Origin: Siderastrea radians | Taxonomy: Eukaryota; Cnidaria; Anthozoa; Scleractinia; Rhizangiidae | Reading direction: 5' to 3' | Assembly: GCA_964017195.1 (NCBI GenBank) | Contig: OZ024890.1 | Location: 68,997,376 to 69,061,375 of the forward strand | DNA length: 64,000 nt | In this document: positions 22,383 to 34,800 of the stretch, piece by piece | Layout: every line of letters starts with the position of its first letter | Numbering within the stretch: the first letter of the stretch is position 1 | Position numbers and translations under genes: made by a program | Notes under the pieces: model-generated | What the model was told of the DNA's origin: nothing | The model's input: only the letters and a program-made list of their open reading frames with translations | Database searches by the model: none

Positions 22383-24064
22383 AAGGACGAGATTTTTTTC
22401 GGCTTTAACACGCAGAATTGACGTTGGTTTACCTGCACTCGTTGTAGCTCTGTGTTCCAACAGGTCCAAATGCTAGTCAGATAGAAATCAGATGCCATGT
22501 AAACGGAGTTGCCGGAATCGCTTTTCCAGTTGCTTGAATGTTGTTTTTACCATTCCGTCCGCAACCTCTAAACCGAGAACAACTGCATTTTGTGCTTTGC
22601 GTGTAACAAACTATGATGCCGAATTCTAATGTTCCTTGCTACAGTAATCTTGCTTCTGAGCTGCATAGAAATTACCTCTTCAAGTTCAAATTCGTTCTGT
22701 CTTCAGTTCGATCAAACACGCAGATGATGGCTCCGTTGTGCGAACAGATTACACACTCGTTCCGTTTCAACTCCAGCAGCTAATATGGTGAAATTGTACA
22801 GTCAGCTTCAATCCGCTTTGAAGGATGATTACAACAATGTTTCAGGAAAAATGAAACATGTACCACATTTCAGAGCCAATAATTATAAGATTTTTTCCAA
22901 AACTTGTGCCACTTTGTTCACTTTCGAGCAGTTTTCATTGATTCATTCAGCTTTGCAATGAAACACTGCAACACTTCGCAAGGTTTTGCTGCCTTTTTCG
23001 TTCAGTCATGGGATCGATTCTTGTTTTTTATCTTCTTTTTATCTCTTATCTTCTTTTTTCCTGTTCTTTCTTGATTTTTTTTAATAGTGGTTAAGTTTTT
23101 AATAAAACAATTATTCTACTCGGGCTTGCTGGATATCAAATGATTATAAGCAACTCGGCGCTACGCGCCTCGTTGCTTATTTATCATTTGATATCTAGCG
23201 CGCCCTCGTAGAATAATTGTTGAATACTGAGTGAGTGAAATAACCAACGAGGTACCTAGCGCCGAGTTGGTTATAATCACCTCATAGCAAACAAGCGCGA
23301 GTGGGATAATTAATTTATTACAATCTCAAATTCGATAATCGTTGCCGGATTTTTTTTTCTTTGTTAAGGTAAAAAGCAAGGTTACTTGCTAATTTCCTTT
23401 TACGGTGACCCAGTGGGAAACCTAAAAATTCAATACCCGAGTTAAAGACCTTTAGAATGTGGAGAGGCAAGAAAAAGCTAGAATGGGCTCGAAAGCCGGC
23501 CAACACTATCTGCATGCCGCCAGTTTACAAGGGCCCTATGAAAGAGGTTGGGTTATCTAAAACAATGTGCAAGACTCCCAGCTGTCTTTCAGTTTTCAGG
23601 AGAAAGTTTCTCTGTCTACTATATAACTTTGTGGTAAAGATTAAAAAACCTTATCTTAATCTTCCTTCTAAATGTAGAGCGGACTGCGTTAAAGTGTTCT
23701 GGATTTATTAAATTAAAAAAAAATCCCTGAAGCCCGAAATGATGTTATCAGGCTTCTCAACTGTGGTGTAACTTCGTATAATTCGAGCCGAAAGCAGCTT
23801 CTGCTTCTTCACTCATTACTGTAAATTAAGCCCTGATAATTCGAGCTTCTATTAACTCAAACCGAGTGTCATGTTTCCTGGGCGATTCTAGTTATCGGGA
23901 TTCAAAGCAAGTAAGTTAAAAAAAAGTCAGGTGGGAAATTTAAATATACTCGCGTACAAAAACTACTGCTCACCCAAAAAAAGCCTAATTATTAAAGAAA
24001 AAGACTACTACGAGAATAAAAAAGTTACTAAGTTCTTTAACCTTTCCTTAGTTTGTTTTAGAGA
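22383..24064. other. Intergenic with a small palindromic MITE
   Basis: A 115-bp imperfect palindrome spans about 23107-23221: AACAATTATTCTAC at one end, its inverse at the other, with GATATCAAATGAT/ATCATTTGATATC inside. A second short one follows (ATAACCAAC...GTTGGTTAT, about 23240-23275). No gene is supported. Confidence 0.6.
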
Positions 24065-24487
24065 CAAGCATGTTCTAGTTAACAGCCGCAGCACCTAAGG
24101 CACTTTCGGGTATCAAAATTGCCAAAGAATGATCTGTAAACTGCAAGTTACACAAACGGGGGCGGAATTTATTACAGCTAAATAACATATACAATTGTTT
24201 TTGAAGTCAGCAAATTTAGAGTGTGGTAATTGTTAAGTAGAATTTAATGAACCCACAGACAAACCGTTATCCCAGCAATATGCTGAATTGTTAAGGAAAA
24301 CTAACTTATGCATGTGAATAATTTATTGTGGTACCGGAACATTTCGCGACTTTTTAATTTCTGTTAACTTTGGAAGAGAGATATTTTGGTATTTCTCAAC
24401 ACGAAAGTTTTGTGAAAATTGATGGTGTGAAAAAGTTCTTAGGTGTATTCGTGATGTTATTTTCATTAACGAAACATTAACAGCTTC

Positions 24488-27400
24488 GACAGGTCTCAAA
24501 AACCGCTGATTGGTTTAAAGATATTACGTCAAAAGCGTCACGGAATTGTTACTGAGCATGCGTCTTGCTTTTTCACGCTTGAAAAATTCAATATGGCGGA
24601 CGGGCTGTTGTTGTTTATGCACGGGAACTGCAATATTATTTCACTTTGAACGGATGATCGAAGTTACGTTGGACAGTTTTTTAAACTGGAAATGATGTTT
24701 GAATCGAACATTGACTTCAGTGGGTTTCAAAGAAGCCATTTTGGCTGCCGTACACTTCAGAAACTGAATATACTTATCGGCAGTCCAATTTTGGATCAAA
24801 CTGCATCTTCTGACGGCGTTAAGGATTGATCTCGTTGTTTCATTAAAATTTTATCTTCCGTCAATACTTTGTCGTGGACAAGGCATGCAGAAGGGGGTGA
24901 TCTCATGGTTGCAGGTCAGTAATCTATTGATGTACTATTTCATAACTGATCATCGTAAAACATACTGAATTCACTCGGTGGTTGTTATGTTTTCCTTTGC
25001 TGATCAAGTTTTTGCACATTTAATGTACGAGTATGTTGACGTGAAGTGCTGCTCTTTTAAAAACTGACAATTGCTTTAATGGCAAGAAGAGAGTGTTACC
25101 TGATGCTCAAATAATGCTATAAACCGTCTTCAAAAGTGCCCTTTTTTGACATCAGTTAAAAGCCTTTTGTGCTTCGAATTTTTGATACTTTAAGTCAACA
25201 CTGTGATGCATAATTTTGTTAACTGACAAATGCTGCCTTATGTCGTGTGTTGAATTCTGAAGAAAGCAAATCAAATAATTATTTTGAATTTTGTTAATTG
25301 CAATTACTCAGTCTTTAGATCAGCAACACCGAACATGTTTATTTGCTTTATTAATTGGTTAACAAATTTAATCAACACACTTGTTGATCAATACATGATG
25401 ACAATTTTTATTAAGCTTTGCTTCTGCTCATTGATTTGTGTATTGTTAGCTTTTCCCATATACTTTGTTCCCATGAAGATCCATTCCATCTCTTTGTCAG
25501 CATTCCACCAAGGCTCGTGCCCCCGTTTACAAAAGACCAGGCTACGGTATGCTGACAATGGGGTATCCTCCCCCAGAAAATTTTCAAATTTGGAGGCTCC
25601 GAAACGCTATTTTCAGCACTTGTCATGAGATATGTCTCCGAAAAATCGACCTCGAATAAGTGTGAAAAGGCAGGTGTTTTCAGTGCTTACAACATTATTT
25701 CTGATTTCCTGGCCATGAAAATGGTAAACAAGTGCAAGTCACTACAATCAAAATAACTGAGTCTAAAGAAAACAAATCCTTTGAACAATGAAAATCCTCA
25801 GTCCACAGACTTGATCTGTCTGGCTCAACTGGTCCAGGGGGGGGACAGCTGCCCCCCCTTGCCCCCCGGCTAGCTACGGCCTGGAAAAGAAGTGTCATAA
25901 AATATTTGCAGGTAAACAAGTGGTTGGTAAGACAGGGTTTCACCTTTACATTGCACTTTCAAGACCTGTGTGATCAAACCAGGTCATGTGGGCAAAATAG
26001 ATTTAATCTATTTGCAGAATGTTTTTTAATGTTTAAATTTACTGAGTGCCAGCATCATGATACATTTCTTGCCAAGAAGTTTTTTAATCAATTGTACATG
26101 AAGTAAAATTTATGTTTTACATTTTTTTCTCCAGGTTATCACAGCTTTTGACTTCAGTGATATGTTCTTATCCAGCCTGTTAAGTTCTTGGTAGAAAGCA
26201 GAGAGTTGCAGCCATAAAAGTCACTAGTGTTCAATTCAAATATTTATTCTAATTGATCTTTCATATGTCTGTTTGCCCTACACTCTTTGGCTGTATAACC
26301 TTCTTCATTGATACTGAAACAGTCCAGTGGAGTGTACTGATGTTTTGAGGTCTGTCTTGAGATAGACGCCTTTATAATGCTCCTGATGAAAGGTGGCGTG
26401 AAAAGCATGTATATAAAGATTTGAGAAATAAAGCCCAACATCTTTGTGCCTTTTTTCCATCTTGCAAGCCATCCTACATTAATTTTGTAGCCATCCTTTC
26501 TTTGGAAGGGAGTCAGAAGCAGTTGTGTGAGAGGGGCATGAATGATGATTATAACCATTTTTATAAGTCTTTGCTCTATCTGCACTTTTCAGACACTACT
26601 CATTTGAAGCATTGAACATTGATTGATGCAGCATGTGCTCCTAATTAGTGAACTTAATTCTGAAGCAACTTACCTCAGTGTTTTGTGTTTCTAAACCATT
26701 TTTTTAACTTCAAATTTAAATTCTGTGTGATATCATTATTTTAGATTATTTGGTTAATATACTGCTCAACAATTTCCTTTTGCAATAGTGAAGTTCTTTC
26801 ATTAATTACTCTTGAGGATTAGCCTAAAGTTGCTGAATTTTGATTCATCTGACAACTGTCAGCCTAGTTCTCTAAAAAAACAAAGGATTGCACCTGTCTG
26901 CTGTTGGAATATAAATGAAGGGTTTGTCTGATACATTCCTAAATGTGTGTCTCCATTAATTTTTAACTAATAGGAGTTCTTCAAGATCCACCTCTATGTC
27001 ACAAGCTAAAGAAGGTGGCTGCAGAAACAATGAGTACACTTGTATTGGAAAGGAAATGCACTTTGCTTTGCTATTATAATTTTACATTTTTGAGTATGTT
27101 TTAAATGAAGTTATGCTGCAATGACAATTTTGTTGCTAAGGGGGGTGTACTTTGTGTTTGAAAGATACTATTTTGTCCTGTTCCAGATCTATTAAAATCA
27201 TGGCATTTTCCATGAGTTTTCCACGTTTTATGCATTAATAAAATACATTTAGGTGTTCTTGGTGTTTGTGCTGTTCGTGTATTCAGTAGCTCAGTTTGAC
27301 AGATTTTTTTGTTCATGCTCCATCACAATTCCCATGACTGCCATCAGTGATAAAAACAGACGTTCTTGTTTGGTTGATTCCAGATGAAGTGATTTGAGAT

Positions 27401-28646
27401 GGAATTGTTCTAACATAGCATTCTCTGAAAAATATTCATTAGAAATCTTATCACTTAAAAATATTCAATGGGAAGCGATTTCAAGCTCTTTCACCAAAAA
27501 TGCCAATTAACTTCAATATGTGGAGGTCGTTTATTTCCTATGCGAGGTGCTCTCGAAGGGAATACATTAACGGGTTAGAATTTAAGTTCACTTCGCTATT
27601 CTTCAGCCCTTTCACTCCCAGAGTTACAATCTCGAGATAGGTGTGACCATTGAAATAGAAGCTGGTTTATAAATTTGCTGATCCTGTGGTGCTGTTTGTT
27701 TTTCAGCACATGTATTGCGGAAAACATTCTTGTTTTTTCCGGCTTTGGAGCAGCCGTTGTTCTTTGGCGCATAACATTTTTGTGATGAACACACAAAGTG
27801 AAACTTGGTGTTAACTTGAGATGGGTTTTCCCCGTTTTGTTTCAAGTCACGTAAATGTTTTCAAGCCGCTGTCGGGGAGTTTTCGCGGGCCTTGTCGGTG
27901 TCGGCCACAGCGCTACGAGAACGACTGCAAGACAGTACAATAAACTCAAATTATAAAAACAACCAAACTGTTCATTAGCATTTACGAAGAGACATACAAT
28001 ATTACTGCTTTAATACAACAGTCGTATATGAAGTAAATTACTGGAAATTACAATTTTGCAAAAGATCTCGTAAGATTCTGAAGGTAAGCTTAATTTCCTG
28101 TCGAGAAAACGAGCAAAGGGACGAATCAAGGTACTCGCACGTTTCTCTTCGTAGTCCTATCTTATACTAGCCAGCTCTTACAGCGTCATAAAGGGTGGCT
28201 TCCTTTGCTCGATAATGATAATAAACCTTCGTACAGCATTTTCTCAAGACCATTTGAACGAAAAAAAAGTCATTTTTGATATTTCTTCGTGGAAGAAACG
28301 ACGAATACGTAGTCCAAATCTCAAGCTTATCCAGCGACTGTTGACCTTAGCCAACACGAAAAACTAAGCCCACTTCTCTTTCGAGTAGTTGCAAACATTT
28401 TCACCAAAAGGAGCAAGATAAATGGAATTATCATGTGGATAATGACTATCGATTTCTCTGAACTTACTCCTAGACAAACAAGAAGAGTTGTTCGTTTCAC
28501 TGAGCCCATGTTTTTAACGAGAGGTTCTCCGCAAGCAGACTGGCGGGACGCGAAACTACGTGGCAAAACCTTATTTGTCGTCCGCCATTTTGTAACATTG
28601 ATGGCGGGAACAGCTCGCGCATGCTCAGCGGTTTTTGAGACCTGTC
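24488..28646. mobile_element. Mutator-like DNA element copy B with 9-bp target duplication
   Basis: The 4,159-bp segment begins GACAGGTCTCAAAAACCGC and ends with its inverse. It is flanked by the direct 9-bp repeat AACAGCTTC (24479-24487 and 28647-28655). The paralogous site at 41024-41032 has a single AACAGCTTC, so this is a clean insertion after the gene duplication. A 9-bp duplication fits the Mutator superfamily; no transposase is legible, so this is inference. The interior matches the older copy at the left of the window. One segment (about 25500-25890), with a run of Gs and GGGCAGCTGCC, is unique to this copy and may be a hAT-like fragment. It lies 240 bp upstream of the start codon of the next gene. 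Confidence 0.82.
26385..26615 (+). pseudogene. Decayed ORF remnant inside Mutator-like copy B
   Basis: A frame open for about 75 codons reads DERWREKHVYKDLRNKAQHL, then FFPSCKPSYINFV and MNDDYNHFYKSLLYLHF, and ends at TGA. The same region in copy A (about 1825-2035) is recognisable but disrupted by different stops. Protein-like content in two diverged copies suggests part of an original element gene or a captured host exon. The family is not recognised. Confidence 0.35.
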
Positions 28647-28894
28647 AACAGCTTCGGGCATGTATTTTAATCACTGGTCAATATTTGGATGAGCGCAGAT
28701 GCAGTGAGATGAGCCTTTATTGGCTAAAACTGGCATAGTTCACATGTGGAACAAAAATGTCTATTGTCAGTTGCAAATATTTACTGTCAAGTTAGTATGC
28801 TTCACATGCACAGTTAGAAAGGCACAATTGAGAAGATTTGCAAGTTTAGCATTTTTTCGCCAACTCAGAAGATCGATATCTTCTTCCGCACCTC

Positions 28895-31800
28895 ATGTAC
28901 CCCATTATTTTCTGTGTTTTCTATTTGCTATTTTCTCTGATACCTGATGGCAGCTACTCTAAAGGTTAGTTTAAATTTTGTTGTTTCAGTAGATTCGGTT
29001 AAACAAACCTTACAGTAACCTGAAGGAAAATGTTTGTATCTGTTTATAAAAATTCATAGAGATGAATATCTCCTTTTATGTTGGAGGAAAAATAAACGCC
29101 CGATGACGAAATAACCTAAAACGCTTAACTCATTTCTGTCACGGCACGGGGTCGTCGGGTCCGATGGGACCCGAAAAATAAAAAAATTCGTAAAAATTTG
29201 CATTAATCAGCTCAAAAGAATGATCGGAATGAGGTCTTTTTGTTAAGTGGAATGGCATTTTGGGTGAAATGAATAAATGAAGAGGCGTTCTTATGTATCA
29301 CTCAGAAAAGATTATGTGTCCTTTAAACGGGAGTCGAACGTAATCCTTCCAGGTGAAGGTTTCATGTTCTACCTTCATTTTGTCAACGATTTCTCTTTTC
29401 AGTGAAGTTATCGTCTCCTTTCAAGGTATTTAAATTTAACGAATAACGATGGATAAGGGATACGGTACATGTTCTCAACAGGTTTATAAACTTTAAATAG
29501 GAGGGAAGCTAAACTTTGATAAAAAGTCAGCTTACCGGGCTTCCGCTGCCAAAATAATATAAAATATAACTTGAAATGTGTTGGTCACTGAACTAAAGGT
29601 TTTGTTTTCACACCGCATTTAATTTTACGCATGAAGGGTATTTTAATGATCGAGAATTGCTTCTATGCCAACATGGTCTCATCTATCATCTTGTTCTATG
29701 TCAGCATTGTTAATTACATCTCCAAAATGTTACGATTCTTTTTGCTTTAGATCTGTTTAGTTTTTCGCAATGAATTGGCAAAACTATAAACACTTCATAC
29801 AGAAAAATGTCTAAAATACAAAGTACTGACTGATTTTCACTGGCTTAGCCATGGAATATTTGCTTTTCATGTTACTTCGTTCCTTTTATCTGCCACCCTG
29901 GGTTTTTTATTTTATTTTATTTTTTCTATTTTGAAAGCAATTCTTGCCTAAGAAGGACTTTGATGACTGTAATTGCATTCTAACAGTTTCAACGTAACAT
30001 GCAATGACATCTAAAAAGTCGCTGAGAAGATATTGATTTCCCTCCATAACAATGATTTGAGACCGGACCTTATCAAGTAGGAGGATTGAAGAAAAGTTAT
30101 AAACAATTTCCACAGGAAAAAGGTGTTTAAAAAACAGTAAGTTAACCAGGGGCACCCAACGAGAAAAGTTAAGCAGCATACTTCTAATGCCGTTTCCTGT
30201 TTTCTTAGATTGTTTCAAGGCCTTTTAAACGGGTGTTTGAGAAAACTAAGACAGGTTGATCTGTTTGGATTCTTTAGCTGAAAATTGGAGTTGCAGAAAA
30301 TTTTAGGGAAAAGAACCTCATTTGCCGAGTTTCTAAGCTACTGTTGGCTTTCTAAAAATGCTAGATAGCTGACCTTATTTCACTCTCTAACCGACATATT
30401 TGTCCGCTCCGAAAACAAAAGGAATTAGTGTTACCATGAAACGAACGTTCGAGTTGACATTTCCCCGAAGAAAACTGTAGCTTTTGGTCACAATCAAATC
30501 TGAATTTCTGAGGCGACTAAGGTATTCCGAAGAGATATTTCACCGAAAAGATCCGTTGGGTGCCCCAGGCCTGGTTAACGTACGAAAAGCCACTTCATAT
30601 TTACGGCAAAAAAATACACTACGAAGTGGGTAATTCTTTATACAGTTATTTCCCTAACAAATTGCCATAAAAGTTGTGGAAGTTTTAATTATAATATTTT
30701 AAAAATACATCGGGAAGTTCTTGCGGGGAAATTACTTTACCGTGAGTCCTAAAAAGCTATCATTTCCATTCATCAATGATAATAGACAGTGTTTTCACGT
30801 TAATATAGAACATTGTTCACTGATTCCGGCTCCACAGAATGTATCAGGATTATCAAAATGTGCTTGTCATCATCAGTGTAACTCAAAATGTGTTTGTCCT
30901 CATCAGTGTAATCCTCGCTCGATATAGTAAAAAAGGATTCTGATTTCTTTTTCCTATCGAATATTCCCTAAATAATACACACCATCCACCTAACAAGATA
31001 TGCAACGACAGCTTGACACAGGGGAAGTTCACAAACATGTAATTAACATTTATTAGCAGTTGCGAGTCATTAATAAATAAATAACCGATATGGAAATGGA
31101 ATAACCATAATTTGTTTTGTGACAATTTCATGACGTCGTGCATTTGAAGACAAACTTCTTCTTTTAGGACTCCAGCCCTCGAGCAGGCCCTCAAATAATC
31201 GATGATTCAATACCCATAGTTCCTCAGGCAACTATTAGGCGAGCTTTTATACAAATTTCAACCCATTCAATTTCATGTTCTCTTTGTTTAATAGACCAGT
31301 TTATAAAGTATACAACTTGATTGAACTTGGCAATGTATGTGACTGGAGTGTTACTCATGCATAGTTTTATTCATTATGTTTTCCGAAGTACTTTTTAGGG
31401 AAGCACGTTTTGATGGGGTGGGCTTAATCAAGGAAATAAAGGAATTGAAATCAAGCGGTTGTTATGCATGATAACGGTCTTTGTCAATTGTTGACTTCTC
31501 TTATTTTCAGACCAATGTCGCCACTTGGTATTCGGTCCTGCTAAAGCGTTCAAAGGCAAGCGTCTGAAAAATCACATGATCCGTGAGACTGACGTTATAA
31601 ACGAAGATTTGTGCATGACGCTCTGCTACATGGAACCCAACTGTGTCAGTTATAATTTTAAAAAGACGACAACTAACAATGAAGATCACAAGTGTGAACT
31701 GAGTAATTCCACTCATGAAGGGCATGAGAATGAACTGGAGGGAGATGAAAGTTATAAATTCCATGGAGCTGAGGTGAGAAGTCTCGATTTTAAAAAGTTT

Positions 31801-34800
31801 TAATTTTTCGCGGCTCGAAAAATATTGACTTAAAATTTTCAAGTTTGTCCTTCATTATCTGGCACAATTTTCTTCCCGCGAGGGGGGGGGGCATCCCTGG
31901 GGAATTTCGGTGGGCGCTGGGAGGCACATTTAACTTGAGGTGAACTCCTCCCTGCTCCCCTTTACCACTTCCCCCACCCTCAACCACACATGGATTCAGT
32001 CTTTAAACACATCTGACATTTGGGAAATGATGTTTCAAACTCGCATTAGGGTGGATATTATTTGCCTTTTATTATCGTCCGTCGTGTCTCTTCCTGTTTC
32101 AGAGCGCTTGTGTAAGCAATCCTTGCAAGAACAACGGAACCTGTCAAGCCGGTTTTACAGACAAAGGATATCGTTGTTTGTGTACCGCTGGGTTTAAGGG
32201 ACGTAACTGTCAAAAAGGTGAGCATGCATCTTCCTGGAGAAGATGGACATTTAACAAGCTTGTTTTCATAGGTATTCAATAAAATATGTCAATAATACAC
32301 CATTATTAAAAAACCTGCAAGGCAATTCTGAAAATCCCTCAAACTGAGCGAATAGGCTTCTTTCGATATATTAAAATTCAGCTTGGTAGCGAGGCCTAGA
32401 GGACACAAACAAAAGAAATGAATAAACATGCTTGTAAAATTTCTTTTATTTGTGTCCTCTAGGCCTCGCTACCAAGCTGAATTTTAATATATCGAAAGAA
32501 GCCTATTAGGACAACAGTGTCACCTATGTCCATCATTGCCCCGCCCACTTCCTAGGCCTCTTTTTTTCTTTTCTGTCAATCCGTTTCGATCGAGATGAAT
32601 TGATCGTAAAGGTCTTCGTACTTTCTACAAATTTGTGGCAAACAAACTCGATTAATTCCTCGTTTAATTCAAGCAAAAATGGGTTCAACACACTCTAACT
32701 AGTTTATATTTTGTTGCATATATTCACTGTATAAACTGCATAAGGCATATTGCATGTTGTGTTTTCAAAACCCCGTTTTGTTCTCCTCATGAATTTGACA
32801 TTTCGTCGTAAAACTATGCACATTGACAAAGGAGAGGCGTTTGCTGATCCGTCCCACGCTAACTACTTTAAGGCATTGTTAAGAGTGGTCAAAAGTGACA
32901 AATGCTTGCGACTCCTTTTTCGCCGTCCGGGATTTAATAGAGCATTTTTATATGACGTCACGGAAGCATATTGGGGATACCAAAAACAAAGAAACGGCGT
33001 TTCCCTCCGCCGAAAATTATTTTTCGGCGGAGAAAAACGACAGCCGGAAATACGTCTGCATTCGCAGGCTAGCCATATTGGTGTACCAAACCACTCCTGT
33101 GGGAGTTGAAGTCTTTTCTTATGTGATCTGATTGGCTTGTCATAGTTGAGGAAAGCATATCCACGAAAACCTCAGAAACCATGAAACAGTCAGAAAACCG
33201 CCGCGAGAGTGGCCAGGGTCTGTAGACCCTCACAACCGTTGGTTGGTTATGACAGGTCTCTACTACAGCGATTTCTCTGTAAGAATTTGTTTGATTTCAA
33301 TTTAACGTTCAGAAACCGCGAGACTCACCTCCTTCGTTCAGTTCTTTTTTTATCAAAGTCAGTGCCTTGTAATGCTACACGCACTAGTCTTACACTCAAA
33401 TGAGACACACAGCTCAAATTTCTTAATATAAGACTCCTATTTGTTGCATTTTGCCGTTATCTGTCAGTACAGCGTTGACTCTTCAATGAAACCGAGAGAG
33501 ATTTCTGACACCTTGCGAAACAGGAAGACATTTTTGCGTAGAGTGATAAACTGTAGATTAATACTGATTTTTCCCTTAGCGAAAAAGAGAGTGCCTTCAG
33601 CAACAAGTGACCTTGCAAGTGTCTCGCCATCCTCGAACCCGAGCGTTTCATCTGCCATCAACCAGAACGTCAGGGCCCATTCAACAAGTGAGTCTTCAAG
33701 TATCTCATCGTCTGTCAGCCCGAGCGTTTCGTTTTCACAGAGTGTGTCTGCAAGTACCTCATATTCTGCCAGCCAGAGCGTTTCACTTTCAACAAGTGTG
33801 TCTGCAAGTACCTCATATTCTGCCAGCCAAAGCGTTTCAATTTCCACGAGTGTTTCTCCAAGTACCTCATCGTCTAACAGCCAGAGCGTTTCACCTTTAA
33901 CAAGTGTGCCAGCAAATGCATCTCATTCTGTCAGCCAAAGCGTTTCAGCCTCTGCAAGTGTGACTGCAAGTGCATCTCATTCTGTCAGCCGGAGGGTTTC
34001 AGCCTCAACAAGTGTGTCTGCAAGTACCTCACCGTCTAACAGGCAGAGCGTTTCACCTTCAACAAGTGTGACAGCAAGTGCATCTCATTCTGTCAGCCAG
34101 AGCGTTTCACATTCAACAAGTGTGTCTGCAAGTGTCTCATCGTCTGTAAACCAGAGCGCGTCACATTCAACAAGTGTGACAGCAAGTACCTCATATTCTG
34201 TCAGCCAGAGCGTCTTACATTCAACAAGTTTGTCTGCAAGTGCCTCATCGTCTGTAAGCCAGAGCGCGTCTCATTCAACAAGTGTGTCTGCAAGTGCCTC
34301 ATCGTCTGTAAGCCAGACCATTTCACATTCAGCAAGTGTGTCTGCAAGTGCCTCGTCGTCTGTAAGCCAGAGCGTGTCACATTCAAGAAGTGTGCCTGCA
34401 AGTACCTCATCGTCTGTAAGCCAGAGTGCGTCACATTCAACAAGTATTTCTGCAATTGACCCTCTTCCTTCAGCAAATGTTTCCCTTTCTGTTAGTCAGG
34501 GAATTTCACCTTTGCCAAGTAAGTTATCAGTTTATTTGGATTTCACTTTCCCCGAGGCAATAGGGCCTCCAGGAAATCTCACTGGGTGGCTGAATAAATC
34601 TTACCATCAGCATATAACTCAGTTTTACCGAATTCACTTCACCAAAAGTCCCGGGGTGTTTGTAAAAATTACATCAGGCCATCTAGGTAGCGTTTAATTA
34701 AAGAACGAAAGCTAAAAGATAATAATAAATAATAATAATAATAATAATATACAAAGCTTATATAGCGCTTATTACAACGTCTCTAAGCGCTTTACAATTC

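Noticed and set aside
33441..33579. Upstream extension of the Ser-rich ORF as a separate single-exon gene starting at [11 protein letters not shown]
   Set aside because: A clear acceptor (TTTTTCCCTTAG) at 33579 fits the phase of the EGF exon, and the extension lacks a signal peptide followed by a domain. An alternative start cannot be excluded.
34201..34476. Minus-strand ORFs over the Ser-rich exons (also 33464-33847, 48156-48593, 49001-49222)
   Set aside because: The 54-bp repeats keep the reverse frames open by periodicity. The sense strand has splice sites and homology.
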